A stretch of DNA of 64,000 nucleotides, taken from the NCBI GenBank assembly GCA_965153355.1, contig OZ231127.1:10850001-10914000 (forward strand). The letters run 5' to 3'. Each line of letters begins with the position of its first letter. Position 1 is the first letter of the stretch. The notes beneath the pieces were generated by a model. That model was not told the DNA's origin and searched no databases. It saw only the letters and a program-made list of their open reading frames with translations. Shown in pieces: positions 22,879-32,933 of the stretch. The position numbers and the translations under genes were made by a program. The stretch is from Flaccisagitta enflata. Its lineage: Eukaryota; Chaetognatha; Sagittoidea; Aphragmophora.

Positions 22879-23004
22879 AACAAGGCCAAGTAGGCCAATA
22901 AGGTGCGACGTGTGGATCGTCGAACGAATGCGTTACCCAACAGACCAACCAACCAACCAACAGACGGACACAGCCAGTTATAGAGGTGCTTTGTCGCACC
23001 TAAA
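22879..23004 (+). mobile_element. Hairpin-ended element, AGGTGC type, with related empty site
   Basis: Starts AACAAGGCCAAGTAGGCC, has internal AGGTGCGAC and an (AACC)n core, and ends in AGGTGC-TTTGTC-GCACCT (22984-23001) plus AAAA. A related locus at 30195-30293 has the same flanks (CTATACCCAAACT ... GGGCCTTGTGAGCCCTCACTG) without the element. This shows the inserted unit directly. Confidence 0.88.
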
Positions 23005-23057
23005 ACTATAGAAAAGGGCCTTGTGAGCCCTCACTGACTAGTTACTACGCGCACTAT

Positions 23058-23571
23058 TTGGGTGCTTCACATAGCAAAAGTTGGTGATTTCTTTTCACCC
23101 TCTTTACCTAATGTGGAGTGGCAAAATTTAAGACCCTTACTATTTCTTTTTTGTCAAAAATCGTTTATCTTCCGTTTTTTAGGAAATTGTTTTTGAGGAC
23201 CTAATTTGTATAATGCAGTGGGATAAAACAATATGCTGACATTCTTTGAATTAGCTTCTACAAATTTTTACTCTTCATGGAATTATTAATCTGCCTTTTC
23301 ATGAGTTTTTTTATAGTTTATATTTTTATATCTTAGTTTATTTTTACAAATATCATGATTTTTTAAAAAAATAATTATCCTTTTTGTAACAATACTACGC
23401 AGGATTTTGCTGAATTCAGGGAAATCTGTGGAAACTTTACGGCCAAAACAAAAACGGAAGATGACGGAATTTTAAAAAAAAGGAAATGGTCATCTTTATG
23501 ATTTTTGCTTCTTCACATTGCCTAAGTAGGGTGAAGGGATACTCCCAACATATGCTATGTGAAGCACCCAA
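23058..23571. mobile_element. Mutator-like MITE, 514 bp, 9-bp target duplication
   Basis: Terminal inverted repeats begin TTGGGTGCTTCACATAGCA and extend about 60 bp imperfectly. The element is flanked on both sides by GCGCACTAT (23049-23057 and 23572-23580). The interior is AT-rich and non-coding. A 9-bp duplication is typical of Mutator-like elements. The related locus at 30.28 kb has the unoccupied sequence TTACTACGCGCA. Confidence 0.88.
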
Positions 23572-23663
23572 GCGCACTATATCTATATCCAATGTAGAAA
23601 AAATCCATCAATGCCTCTTTGTGCCCCCCCCCTCAACCTTTTAAAGAAGCCTTAAGCTGGAAT

Positions 23664-23964
23664 AACAAGGCCAAGTAGGCCAACGATGCGTCCTCCCGGA
23701 TGAACGTTTTTTATGAATGAATGTTTTTTTTTTATGAATGAATATCATGTGAGAATGAATGAATGGCTGAATGAATGAATTACTTGATGTATGCTTCTTT
23801 TACTGGGGTTGAACCACTTTTCTGTTGAAAAAATGTTTGATTTTGATGTTTTTAATGAATGCGTTACCAACCAACCAACCAGCCAACGGACACAACCAGC
23901 CGGCCAACCAACCGACCGACCAACGGACACAGCCTATTATAGAGATGCGAGGACGCATCTAAAA
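23664..23964 (+). mobile_element. Hairpin-ended element, AGATGCG type
   Basis: Starts AACAAGGCCAAGTAGGCC, has internal GATGCGTCCTC (23685-23695), a (GAAT)n-rich stretch and an (AACC)n core, and ends in AGATGCG-AGGA-CGCATCT (23943-23960) plus AAAA. The internal motif is complementary to the 3' half of the hairpin, including the loop. Confidence 0.87.
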
Positions 23965-24071
23965 ACTTTTAAGTGGTGAATGGTGTCATGTCCGTGGAAC
24001 ATGAACCCAAGCGTCTCTCCGGTTGTGCAAACACAAACAAAACAAAGTGATTTTTAGACCTCTTTAGTTTT

Positions 24072-24305
24072 TAGTCGCGTGCTACCCGACTCAACACCCC
24101 GCTGTGTTGGTCCATCCATCCATCCATTGGTCCGTCCGTCCATCCATCCGTTGGTGCGTCCATCAATTGGTCGGTCAGTCTCACACTTTATTTTTTTTTT
24201 TTGCGGTCTTTGGCCTCACGGCTCCTGCACAAATGATCAAGTGACTTCAAATATGGTCTCTGCCCACCCGCACGCGACCGGGGTAGCCGGGTAGCCGGCC
24301 TTGTT
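24072..24305 (-). mobile_element. Hairpin-ended element, AGTCGCG type
   Basis: On the minus strand: AACAAGGCCGGCTACCCGGC, internal GGTCGCGTGCGGGTGGGCAG and a terminal hairpin at 24091-24073 with one mismatch. The core is GATGGACGGACGGACC. Confidence 0.82.
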
Positions 24306-24337
24306 CATCTATGTCTGTCTGTCTCTGTCTCTGTCTG

Positions 24338-24416
<79 letters not shown>

Positions 24417-24417
24417 T
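24338..24417. repeat. (CT)n microsatellite
   Basis: CT tract preceded by CTGT units (24309-24337). Confidence 0.95.
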
Positions 24418-24418
24418 T

Positions 24419-24645
24419 AGCAGTGGCCCCAAAGTGAACAAAGTCCTGTAGAACACAGGAGGACTTTCATTCATTTGTTTGATCATTCATTAATTTGTTT
24501 CTCCCTCCATCACATACCCTAAATCAGCTATCTCAGACCTGAAATCCATCTCAACCAAGTGGCCAATTATCTATCTAAGACCTCCAATCCACCCCCTTTG
24601 CCTTCAAATCAATCCTTTCAAGCCTCAAAACTCTGTGTGTAGGAC
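24419..24645 (+). mobile_element. Truncated foldback-family element
   Basis: Left arm AGCAGTGGCCCCAAAG..., hairpin CCTGT-AGAAC-ACAGG and GGACTTTCATTC, then degenerate CTAAATCAGCTATCTCAGACC units. The right arm is only hinted at (CTGTGTGTAGGACT near 24628). Confidence 0.65.
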
Positions 24646-24699
24646 TTTTTTTAAACAAGGCCAAGAGATGTCCAATGGATGCATCCTCTTTAGATGTAA

Positions 24700-25535
24700 G
24701 ATGTAAGATGTTAAGATATAAATTATCAAGATATAAAGATGTCAACATATAATGATACAGTATGATTTTTTACGTTTGTAATATTCTATGACGATGTAAC
24801 TCAAAGCATAGTTGAGATAATTGAATTCTGAAAAAAATTTCTGAAAGATAATGGAAATGCATTTTATGGTGTGTAATTCCCAGAGTTTTTTTACAAGAAT
24901 TTCATCTCTTTGACATATGAAGAAGTGTTGATCAAGGTTATTTAAGGTTTTTTGCTGAACAGTTTTCTTTAAATCACTCTCATCTTTAAAGGAGATGAGC
25001 TGCAGATACCAGATTGGTCTCAAATTAAAGCTATTTTGCAGCAGTTTCTAGAAATACAAAAAAGGAAACTTTTTTTCAATGGTACATCATACCAGGCACA
25101 AAGGGACATAGTCTCTTGATTAAAATTTTGATCAAGTGTTGGTTCATGGTTCACCAAACAGTTTAAGATATCAAATGAGCATTTCAACCCAAGTAGTTCC
25201 AAAAACTGCTTCAAAATACCTTTCATTTGAGACCAATCTGGGGTCAGTAGCTCAAACCATTTAGAAATGAGAGCAATTCAAAGAGAAACATTCAAATTGT
25301 CATCTTTTTGTAAAGAAATGATTTAGATATGATGACTTCTAGATCCGCATGTGTTCAATGGATTAGATTATGGAAAACAATTCTAAAAGTAACACACCAT
25401 AAAATGCACTTTCTTAAGCTTTCAAAAACTTTTTTCAGAACTCCATTATCTTTACTACTTTTTGAGTTACGTCGTCATAGAATATTACAAACGAGAAAAA
25501 TCATACCGTATGAAGATATAAAGATATTGAGATAA
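24700..25535. repeat. 0.85-kb near-complete palindrome
   Basis: The left half (24740-25115) is the reverse complement of the right half (25135-25510), with strong blocks such as TTGTAATATTCTATGACGA, TGCATTTTATGGTGTGT and CCAGATTGGTCTCAAAT. The centre is near 25125. AT-rich, with no coding. Probably a foldback transposon of which both halves survive. Confidence 0.85.
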
Positions 25536-25559
25536 AGAGAAAAATATAAACTGATTCCT

Positions 25560-25810
25560 TCCTCACCCCCCCTCCTTACTCATCCCCCCACCTCCTAACC
25601 CTACCTCCCCCTCCCCACGCCACCCCCCATGCCTCCTCCCCCCACACCTCCCCACCCCACACCTTCCCACCCCCACACCACCCAACCCGCCAACACCTCC
25701 CCCCCTCCCCCCACGCCTCCTGCCCCCACGCCTCCCCACCCCGCCACACCTCCCCACCCCCACACCTCTCAACCCGCCTACGCCTCCCCCCACCTCCCCA
25801 CCCCTCCACG
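25560..25810. repeat. C-rich (CACCCCCACACC)n low-complexity tract
   Basis: Degenerate CCCCACGCCTCC/CCCCACACC repeats. Pro-rich and Gly-rich frames here are artefacts. Confidence 0.85.
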
Positions 25811-25824
25811 CCTCATCCTCACAA

Positions 25825-26000
25825 AGAGACATGGAGAGATATGAAGAAACATGAAGAGACATGAGGAAACAAGAGGAGACATGAGAAACATGAGGAGACA
25901 TGAAGAGACATGAAGAGACACAAGAGATATAAGAAACATAAGAGACATTAGAGACATAAGAGACATAAGAAACTTAAGAGACATATGAAACATAAAAGAC
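25825..26000. repeat. GAGACATGAA minisatellite
   Basis: About 12-bp degenerate units (AGAGACATGAAG / GAGACATAAG). Confidence 0.85.
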
Positions 26001-26059
26001 ACAAGAGAAATTCAAAAAATCGTGTTTAGAAATTTAGAAATTTCAATGTTACCAAGATT

Positions 26060-26120
26060 CCTACCTACCTACCAACCAAGGGACACGCCCTCTTATAGAG
26101 ATGCGAGGAAGCATCTAAGA
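26060..26120 (+). mobile_element. 3' end of a hairpin-ended element
   Basis: CTACCAACCAAGGGACACG core, CTCTTATAG, and terminal hairpin AGATGCG-AGGAA-GCATCT (26099-26116). The 5' part is missing or replaced. Confidence 0.7.
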
Positions 26121-26460
26121 TGGGCTCTTCCAACTCAAATATGGCCTCTCAGAGGTGTCACATCAGTCTTTAGAAGGAGACCTCAATGCCCTCTAAGCCT
26201 AATCATCTACCCTGTTAGCCCTCAAATCAGCTTTGCTGGTCTGAAATCAGTTTTCTGGGACCTCAAGCAGGCTTGTTAGACATTGAACCATGTCTCTGGC
26301 TTAGAAACTGTCACTTTAGAATTAAGGAGGTTCAGAAAGACTTCATCCCTTAGGAGTGACTGCCCAACCCTGCTTCCTCTTACAATCATAAAAATGCTGA
26401 GTGGGGTAATGGGTATCGCTGACCACCTATTGCCCTTGGACAACCGGTTATAGAGAGCAT
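26121..26460. repeat. Foldback-family remnant
   Basis: Contains CTCAAATATGGCCTCTCAGAGG-type units and the downstream family tag GGGTATCGCTGACCACCTATTGCCCTTGG (near 26408). The terminal arms are not preserved. Confidence 0.55.
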
Positions 26461-26639
26461 GTATATATATATCTTGGTGGCTGGCGTTGAGGTTTCTAGC
26501 TCACCATTTCGCGAGAAAAAAATCAAACATGGCGATAAATTCTACTGTCACGAACGCGATGATTCCAGCCCATGTTTTAACAGTAGTTTCTAACGACAGC
26601 TTCGTTAATTGGGGTATGATAACAGTAGCTTTTTAACTT

Positions 26640-27060
26640 CTTTCTTTTTATGTGGATGGCCCTTGGGTGTTTATGTAAGTTGCAGCTTCACAATATAAAA
26701 TTTCAAACAACCGACGGTTCGAGAGAGTTTTTAAAGATCTACGAGTCTAGGCAAAACGCAGGGTTGTGGATATAATTTTTTGGCATGTTAAGCAACACTT
26801 AGCTGTTTCTTTTCTCTCTTTTTTTCTTAATTCATTATTCCTGCCCGTTGGTTTTATTCTGCTCATTTTACCTTGCGAAACCACATTCCAAAATCAGTTC
26901 GAAAATCTGAATTAAAACATTTTTTTTCATAATTCTAATAATTGGGAAGTGATTAGGTTTAAAAGATTAGTCACTTTCTCTTATAATTTACTTTGATTAC
27001 CACTTATCATTTTATCATCATTAATCCCATCTTATTAATATTGTTTATTTTAGCGGAAAT
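26640..27060. other. Intron 1 of the glutamate-receptor-like gene
   Basis: AT-rich intronic sequence between 26614 and 27416. The part after 27080 hosts a hairpin-family element. Nothing else is recognised. Confidence 0.6.
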
Positions 27061-27081
27061 CTCTCATAAAAGAGACTTATT

Positions 27082-27182
27082 AGGTGCGACAAAGCACCTC
27101 TATAACTGGCTGTGTCCGTTGGTTGGTCGGTTGGTCTGTCTGTCTGTCGGTAACGCATTCGTTCGACGATCCACACGTCGGT
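27082..27182 (-). mobile_element. Hairpin-ended element, AGGTGC type, truncated
   Basis: Reverse-orientation copy of 22879-23004. Hairpin AGGTGC-GACAAA-GCACCT at 27082-27099, (GGTT)n core, and ends near CGATCCACACGTCGG without the AACAAGGCC terminus. It lies in intron 1 of the receptor gene. Confidence 0.78.
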
Positions 27183-27204
27183 TTTCGCCCATCTCATACC
27201 TCCA

Positions 27205-27272
27205 ATATTTTGTATCTACTCCTAAGAAGTGAAAGTTTTGTGTATCTACTCTTAAGAAGTGAAAATTTTGTG
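27205..27272. repeat. About 31-bp tandem duplication
   Basis: GTATCTACTCCTAAGAAGTG.. is repeated twice inside the receptor intron. Confidence 0.8.
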
Positions 27273-28806
27273 TGTGTCCCGAAACTATCCAGTCGTGTAA
27301 AAGTGCAATTGTAAACTTTTTTTACATTTCATATTTAGTCAAACCCTTCTATTTCCTTCACCTCGTAATTTTTATTTTTATTTTTTATTTTTTGCTTTGG
27401 TTCCTTGAACCAACAGATGGGACAACGTTTCAAGGTATTTGTATCGATTTGTGGCGGAAAACAGCGAAAGATCTCAACATTTCTTACAATCTGGACATCT
27501 CCGACTCTTGGTACCATATGCTTACGGCATTTAGGAATGGCGAGGCTGATATTCTTTTGGAGAGAATCGAAGAAAATATGTTAAAAGTAATGAATGTCTC
27601 ACGGTAAGTATTCCAATGTTGAAACCCGTCAGTATTCTAGACCATTCTAGGCTCCGTCGCCTGTTATTTTGTTTGTAAACATCCAATCGACCCTTTTATA
27701 GGAATCTATAATTGATTCATTCAATGTATTCATTCTATCACCTTACAGATACGTTCTGACGCCGGCCTTTACGATGGGAGGAATCAAAGCTGCCATGCTG
27801 TCGGTCGACCGAATCGATTTTACCACTCTTCTAAAACCCTTCAGTTGGCAAGTTTGGGTCGCGTTTTTATTCTTATGGTTGATGTATGGTTTCGCGCTCT
27901 ACTCAATGTCTACCATAGGCAAGAGGTGTACACGAAAGTCACTTCCACGCTCGTCTGCGATACAGGTCGAAGAAGATTTTTCTTTTTGCGAAGCTTTTTG
28001 GTGTTTCTCCTTAGTGGGAATGCAGTATGGTGTCGTCAAAATACCCAAGTCAGTGGGTGGCAAAATCTTGCAGATGTGTTGGTGCGTATTCTTTATCATT
28101 TTTACGGCAGCCTATACCACGGCAGCCTATACCGCCAACCTCGTGGAATTTCTCGGAAAAAAGGAAGGCTTTAAACCTCTCAAATCCATCGATGAGATCG
28201 TCGATTCCGGTCGGGATTTGATCGCCTACCGTCAGAACCAAGCTGTTTTGACAAGCTGACAAGCTCGCGGAATGGCATCATCGGCGCTATGAGAGCGCGG
28301 AAAAGAATGCACTTTTCCATCGATTCTGAGCGACTAAAGACGAAAAATAATTCCATCGAGAGTTTGCGGGAAAAACTGGAATCGGGGGTAATTTGGATCA
28401 GTTATCAAGACGAGATAGTGATCGCGAGTAAGAAAATTCCAAATCTGTATGAGCTAGAGGGTTTTTTCAGTTTCACCGCTTACGGAATACTCCTAAGGAA
28501 AAAGTGGCCATACGCCAGAAAGGTGCGGGATCGATTTCTTCAGTTTGGGGAATCAGGGTATTTCGACGAACTACGTCGTAAGTATACAAAGCAGGAGGCC
28601 GATTCGAAGCAAGCCACGTCAATCACTTTCGATCAATTTTATCCGGCGGTGATTATGATGATGCTCGGAGCTCTGGGCTCCATCCTTCTCACGATGCTTT
28701 TCCAATTTTATCAATTTTTCAAAACCCATGCTTTTAACAATCAACTCAATCTTCAGTAAGGGGCAATGAGGTACCACTTAATGACTTAACCTGCTGATGA
28801 TCTTTT

Positions 28807-29002
28807 TTGTCGCGAGCTACGCGACTCAAAACCATCTCCATCCGTCCGTTGTTCGCTTCGTCGGTCCCTCACACTTTAATTTTTTTTTTTTGGGGGGGGG
28901 ATGTTCAGCCTCATCGCTCCTGTCCTAATGCTCAAGTGACCTCAAACGCGGCCGATGCCCACCCACACGCGACTGGGATAGCCGTGTATCCAGTCTTATT
29001 TT
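28807..29002 (-). mobile_element. Hairpin-ended element, AGTCGCG type
   Basis: Minus-strand element with hairpin GTCGCG-AGCTA-CGCGAC (28809-28825), internal CAGTCGCGTGTGGGTGGGC and end AAGACTGGATACACGGC. It lies 50 bp after the receptor stop codon. Confidence 0.8.
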
Positions 29003-29227
29003 TTGGCCTCTTTTCCATCCGTTCGACTCACTTTTGATCGATGTACTTCGCCGCTGTCCGTCTGTCCGACTCCGAGAACTTTGCGTGTTTTCAATCGGCT
29101 TTGGAGGTCGTCGGAAGATGTTTTCCTGAAAAAGGAGGAAAAAGTGGAAAAGGCATGAGATTCTGAAGAAAAACCAAAATAAGATGGAAAAAAGAAAACA
29201 ACCAACAAACAAAAATAAACTGTTCTG

Positions 29228-29290
29228 TGTCCTCGCGCGATCGCGTCTCTATAAGAAGTATGTCTGAAGGTCTGTAGGTAGAGAGTGAAG
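29228..29290 (-). mobile_element. Remnant of a hairpin-ended element
   Basis: CTCGCGCGATCGCGTCTCTATAAG resembles the hairpin end and the conserved CTCTTATAGAG box. The remainder is not recognisable. Confidence 0.4.
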
Positions 29291-29600
29291 GAGAAAGTGA
29301 ATAAGATATATAATAAGCATCTTTTTTTTTCCCTAACCGCCATTTTGGAGGTTTTGAACCTTTTATCTCATGAGTCATGGGCAGGCAGCTAATCTAAATG
29401 TTTCTCTCTTGGCCTTATGAAAATGAAATAAAAAGAGAATCGTTGATCGTAATTGAGCTCAGCTAAGCCCCTATCTCAGAATATGGATATTATGGATATC
29501 TGTGCCGACTGTGTGCTGAATCATTTACATTTGAAACGTTCACTGGGGCCTTGGACATGGAAAGGAGATGAATCTCCTCTTCATGGTTGAAAAGGCTCTT
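29291..29600. other. Unassigned DNA
   Basis: No feature recognised. Confidence 0.4.
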
Positions 29601-29606
29601 TTCTTT

Positions 29607-29776
29607 TTAGTTGCGGACACACAACTCCTCAAGAGGCTTTGTCCGTCCGTCCGTCCGTCCGTCGGTCGATCGGTCCGTCGGTCATCGGTTTGTCCGTAAA
29701 CAGTCGGAAGTGGGAAACGCGCATTTCCGCCCCTGCCCACCCGTCCGCAACTGATGGCCGTGCATCCGGCCTTGTT
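29607..29776 (-). mobile_element. Hairpin-ended element, AGTTGCG type
   Basis: Minus strand: AACAAGGCCGGATGCACGGCC, internal CAGTTGCGGACGGGTGGGCAGG, (GACG)n core, and hairpin with one mismatch at 29609-29626. Directly followed by a second family member. Confidence 0.83.
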
Positions 29777-29779
29777 AAA

Positions 29780-30065
29780 AGCGTCCTCGCATCTCTATAA
29801 TAGTCCGTGTCTGTCAGTCTGTCTGTTGGTAAGGCATTCATCAGAAGCAACAGAATCTTGCTTCTTTTAATAAAGTGGTACCGACCCAAAAAAAGTAGCG
29901 TATATGAAAACTCATCAAGTTATTCATTTGTTCATTCATTCATAAAAATAACACTCCTTTATTAAAATAACATTCATTCATAAAAAAATATTCATTCATG
30001 AAAAATATTTATTCATAAAAACATTCATTCAAAGAGGCCACATCGTTGGGCTACTTGGCCTTGTT
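29780..30065 (-). mobile_element. Hairpin-family element, AGATGCG type, hairpin half lost
   Basis: Minus strand: AACAAGGCCAAGTAGCCCAACGATG..., a (GAAT)n stretch like 23664-23964, and an end at AGAGATGCGAGGACGC. It lacks the distal half of the hairpin where it abuts the neighbouring element. Confidence 0.72.
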
Positions 30066-30194
30066 TCTATCAAAAGTAGTAAACATGGTAGAATCGATTT
30101 TTTTCATTTTGGTGGCCTAACTGCGACCAATTGAAAATAAACAACTTGAAAAGTACGTTTGTTAACATCCAATCAATACGTTCCATCTGATTTG

Positions 30195-30293
30195 AGTATG
30201 ATAGGTGGAACATTATCACTCACTATACCCAAACTGAAAAATATGGAAGAGGGCCTTGTGAGCCCTCACTGTCTAGTTACTACGCGCATCACT
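30195..30293 (+). repeat. Unoccupied relative of the 22.85-23.06 kb locus
   Basis: Shares CACTATACCCAAACT and GGGCCTTGTGAGCCCTCACTG.CTAGTTACTACGCGCA with 22.86-23.06 kb. It lacks both the hairpin element and the Mutator-like MITE present there. Confidence 0.8.
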
Positions 30294-30422
30294 CCTAGTT
30301 TTCCATTTAGCAAACTGTATGTATGGCTGTGCATTCTGAGTCAACTTAAATACTAATACTTACCAAGGCATCTCATTAACCATTTAGAGCTAAGTTATCC
30401 CTTTTTAAAAAAAAGTTCTGCT

Positions 30423-30877
30423 AGATCCCGGCAGTACAGACAGTCAGCATTCTCAATGTTCTTTTTAAAAATCTTGGAACGTGCGGCTCACTCCCAACTT
30501 AGTGAATATTTGGAAAAGCGTGGTTTACTTTTCGAGAATCAATCTGGTTTCAGAGGTGGGTATTCAACGGATTCATGTTTAATTGGCCAGACAGATTTTA
30601 TTAGGACAGATTTTATTAGAAGTGAAATCGGGAAAGGAAATTTGGTTGGCATGGTTCTGATCGATTTACAGAAGGCCTTTGACACTGTAGATCACTCTAT
30701 TCTTTGTGAGAAGCTAAAATCTATTGGTATGTCCTCCACGGTTTGGTTTGAATCTTATCTTTCGAATCGTAGTCAGTGTGTTGATATTGGTGGTACTCGG
30801 TCGGAATTTTTGCCTGTCACCTGCGGAGTTCCCCAAGGTAGCATTCTTGGCCCCTTGCTGTTTCTTATCTACATTAA
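30423..30877 (+). mobile_element. Non-LTR retrotransposon reverse transcriptase, 5' part
   Basis: A continuous frame with RT signatures: SKILERA-like (FLKILERAAHSQL), ENQSGFRGGYSTDSC, VLIDLQKAFDTVDH and CGVPQGSILGPLLFLIYI. This is the fingers/palm part of a CR1/L2/Jockey-like RT. The 5' endonuclease region is absent. A 15-bp tandem duplication gives DFIRTDFIR. The frame stops being RT exactly at TTAA (30874-30877), where a 4.36-kb insertion begins; the RT resumes at 35236. Confidence 0.92.
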
Positions 30878-31460
30878 GACACGGAGCAAGATCATGAGAA
30901 ATTTGGCTTTCAATAAGGTCAAAAAATTTTCATCTAATTTAATGATTTTTGAAAACAGTTTTTGTAAGTATGTTACTTCTTGATTACAAAACAAAAAAAA
31001 AATTATGCAAAATCTATTATAATAAGCAAAATATTGATAATTTCATATTTTTACTGCAAATTATCAACTTTTTTCATTTCGAACGCAATTTTCAGTACTT
31101 ACAGTGCTCCGATTTGAATACAATTTTACATGGAGGTAGTCTATGATATCAAGTACCTCCAGTAAAAATTGTTTAAATTGGTCAACTTTAAGGGGGGTAA
31201 CAACATTTTTTTTCTTTAAAAAAATTGCAAAAACAATGTTTTTTTTTCAATTTAAGTACCTAGAAACAGTCAGAATCTCAAAATTTTTTACATACAGCCT
31301 AATTAAGGTCTATTTTAGGCGCCTAAAAATTTTTTAAGCTCTTTTCCAAGTTTAAGATGGGTTTTAAGGCAAAAAATGACCAAAATTAACTAATTATGGC
31401 TATATTTTGCTTATTTTTTTATGACATTCACACACGCACCTAAAATTGGGTCAAGCAAGC

Positions 31461-32070
31461 CTACTATCTTGGAAAAAATAAAAGTCCCACCTATATGGCT
31501 AATTTGTGATGGAACAACTTAAGAGAACCTACTAACATCAGTGACCATTAGAAAGAGCTTGAAAAAATCTTTAAATGGCAAAAGCAGAGCTATATGTTCA
31601 ATTGGTTTAGATTTTAGAGCTAAAAGAGTGAAAACGTTCACCTCAACAAAAAGCAAAAAATATGCAAAAAATGAGGGGGAAAAATTGACCTGTTTATTTT
31701 TACTTTTTCATGAATTATCATAATAAAATCATATGATAATTGGTGACCATTTGAAAGAGCTTAAAAAAATCTGTCTAATGCCGATAAGCAGATTTTTTTA
31801 GTTCAAACCGTTTAGATTTTATATCAAAATGAATATACTTTGATCTGAAAGCGCTAAAAACAAAAATTGTTAAGAAAATCAAGGGACTTGTTATACAAAA
31901 TTGTTAAAAAATCCTTCATCTATGTCTACCCAAATGATTACAAATGATATTTGGTACCAAAAAAGCCTTAACTAATCATTTCTACACAAAAATTGAATTT
32001 TGTGCAGGAAATAACAGTAATGAATAGCAATACTGTTTTACTGGGACTTTTATTTTTTCCAAGATAGTAG
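31461..32070. mobile_element. 610-bp element with perfect 29-bp TIRs, nested
   Basis: 31461-31489 (CTACTATCTTGGAAAA...) is the exact reverse complement of 32042-32070. It contains a degenerate direct repeat (GTGACCATT.GAAAGAGCTT at about 31540 and 31741). No target duplication or ORF is clear. It lies inside the TTAA-flanked insertion. Confidence 0.75.
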
Positions 32071-32384
32071 ATATGTGTTTTCCAAAGTACTATGTACATT
32101 TTAGGATCTAACATAATAAGGGTCCCTGGACTTGCCTTTTTGATGAAGCTCTACAGAACCTTATTCCTCAAACGGTAATATTGATGTGATCAAAAGTCTA
32201 CAAATAGAAAAATTACTTTATTTATTATTTTTTACAAGTTTGAAATCTATTAGCTAATTTATAAAGAAAAAGCATTATGATAATTGCTATTTTCTGCGTA
32301 TTTTTCATTGTGTCTTACAGATTTTTTTTTGTTGGTAATTTTTTTTTTGCTCTCATCTCATTGATTAATCCGCGTATTCAATGA

Positions 32385-32610
32385 TTCATGGATTCGGAAA
32401 TTCATTGTTCTCATTCATTCATTCATTCATTCATTTGAACTGTTCATTCATTCACTCATTCATTCATCCATACGTTCAATCAATCTTTCTTTCGTTCACA
32501 TTCAATCACATCTTATATGGAAAGTGCAAAATGTTATCAACTTTTTGTATGTGCTTTCATTTGTCAATTCTTTCATTCATTCATTTTAAACTTCATTCAT
32601 TGGATGTTCC
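32385..32610. repeat. (CATT)n tract
   Basis: Interrupted ATTC/CATT repeats. Confidence 0.9.
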
Positions 32611-32689
32611 CTCTGTTTTTGATGTGTTGCAATACATAGATGAACGCCAGCACACAAACATACCTTTTGAGCGTATCCTTTGTCACTAT

Positions 32690-32863
32690 CTCCATTCTAG
32701 GCTTTCTTTCTTCCTTTGCATTTCTTTCTCTCTTTCTTTCTTCTTTTCTTCTCTTATAATATATATACCTCTTTACCTCTTTTTCTCTCTTCCTCTCTTT
32801 GCCTTGCTTTTTTTTTCTTCTGTCTCTGATTTGTTTTGCTCTCTCTCTCTCTCTCTCTCTCTC

Positions 32864-32933
<70 letters not shown>

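Larger units (their letters stand above)
26529..28759 (+). pseudogene. Ionotropic glutamate receptor / IR-like channel, frameshifted
   Basis: Exons 26529-26613, 27417-27603 and 27749-28759, joined by GT-AG introns of phase 1 and phase 2. Exon 1 encodes MAINSTVTNA...VLTVVSNDSFVNW, exon 2 the S1 ligand-binding half (GTTFQGICIDLW), and exon 3 M1 (FSWQVWVAFLFLWL), the pore helix (FCEAFWCFSLVGMQYG), M3 (AAYTANLVEFL, the SYTANLAAF-type gate), S2 and M4 (FYPAVIMMMLGALGSILL). The product would sit in the plasma membrane as a ligand-gated cation-channel subunit. GACAAGCT is tandemly duplicated at about 28250-28265, shifting the frame and giving a stop at 28257; with one copy the frame runs on to 28759 (about 424 codons). 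A 15-bp in-frame duplication also doubles the residues before AAYTANL in M3. There is no amino-terminal domain and no signal peptide, so an upstream exon may exist. Either a pseudogene, a variant allele or an assembly error. Confidence 0.85.

Noticed and set aside
22879-23004. Canonical Helitron
   Set aside because: The CTAA at the hairpin end is suggestive, but the 5' end is not TC and the hairpin directly abuts the terminus instead of lying about 10 bases upstream; kept only as a hypothesis.
28289-28759. Independent gene starting at the ATG at 28289
   Set aside because: It is the continuation of the receptor exon in the shifted frame after the 8-bp duplication.
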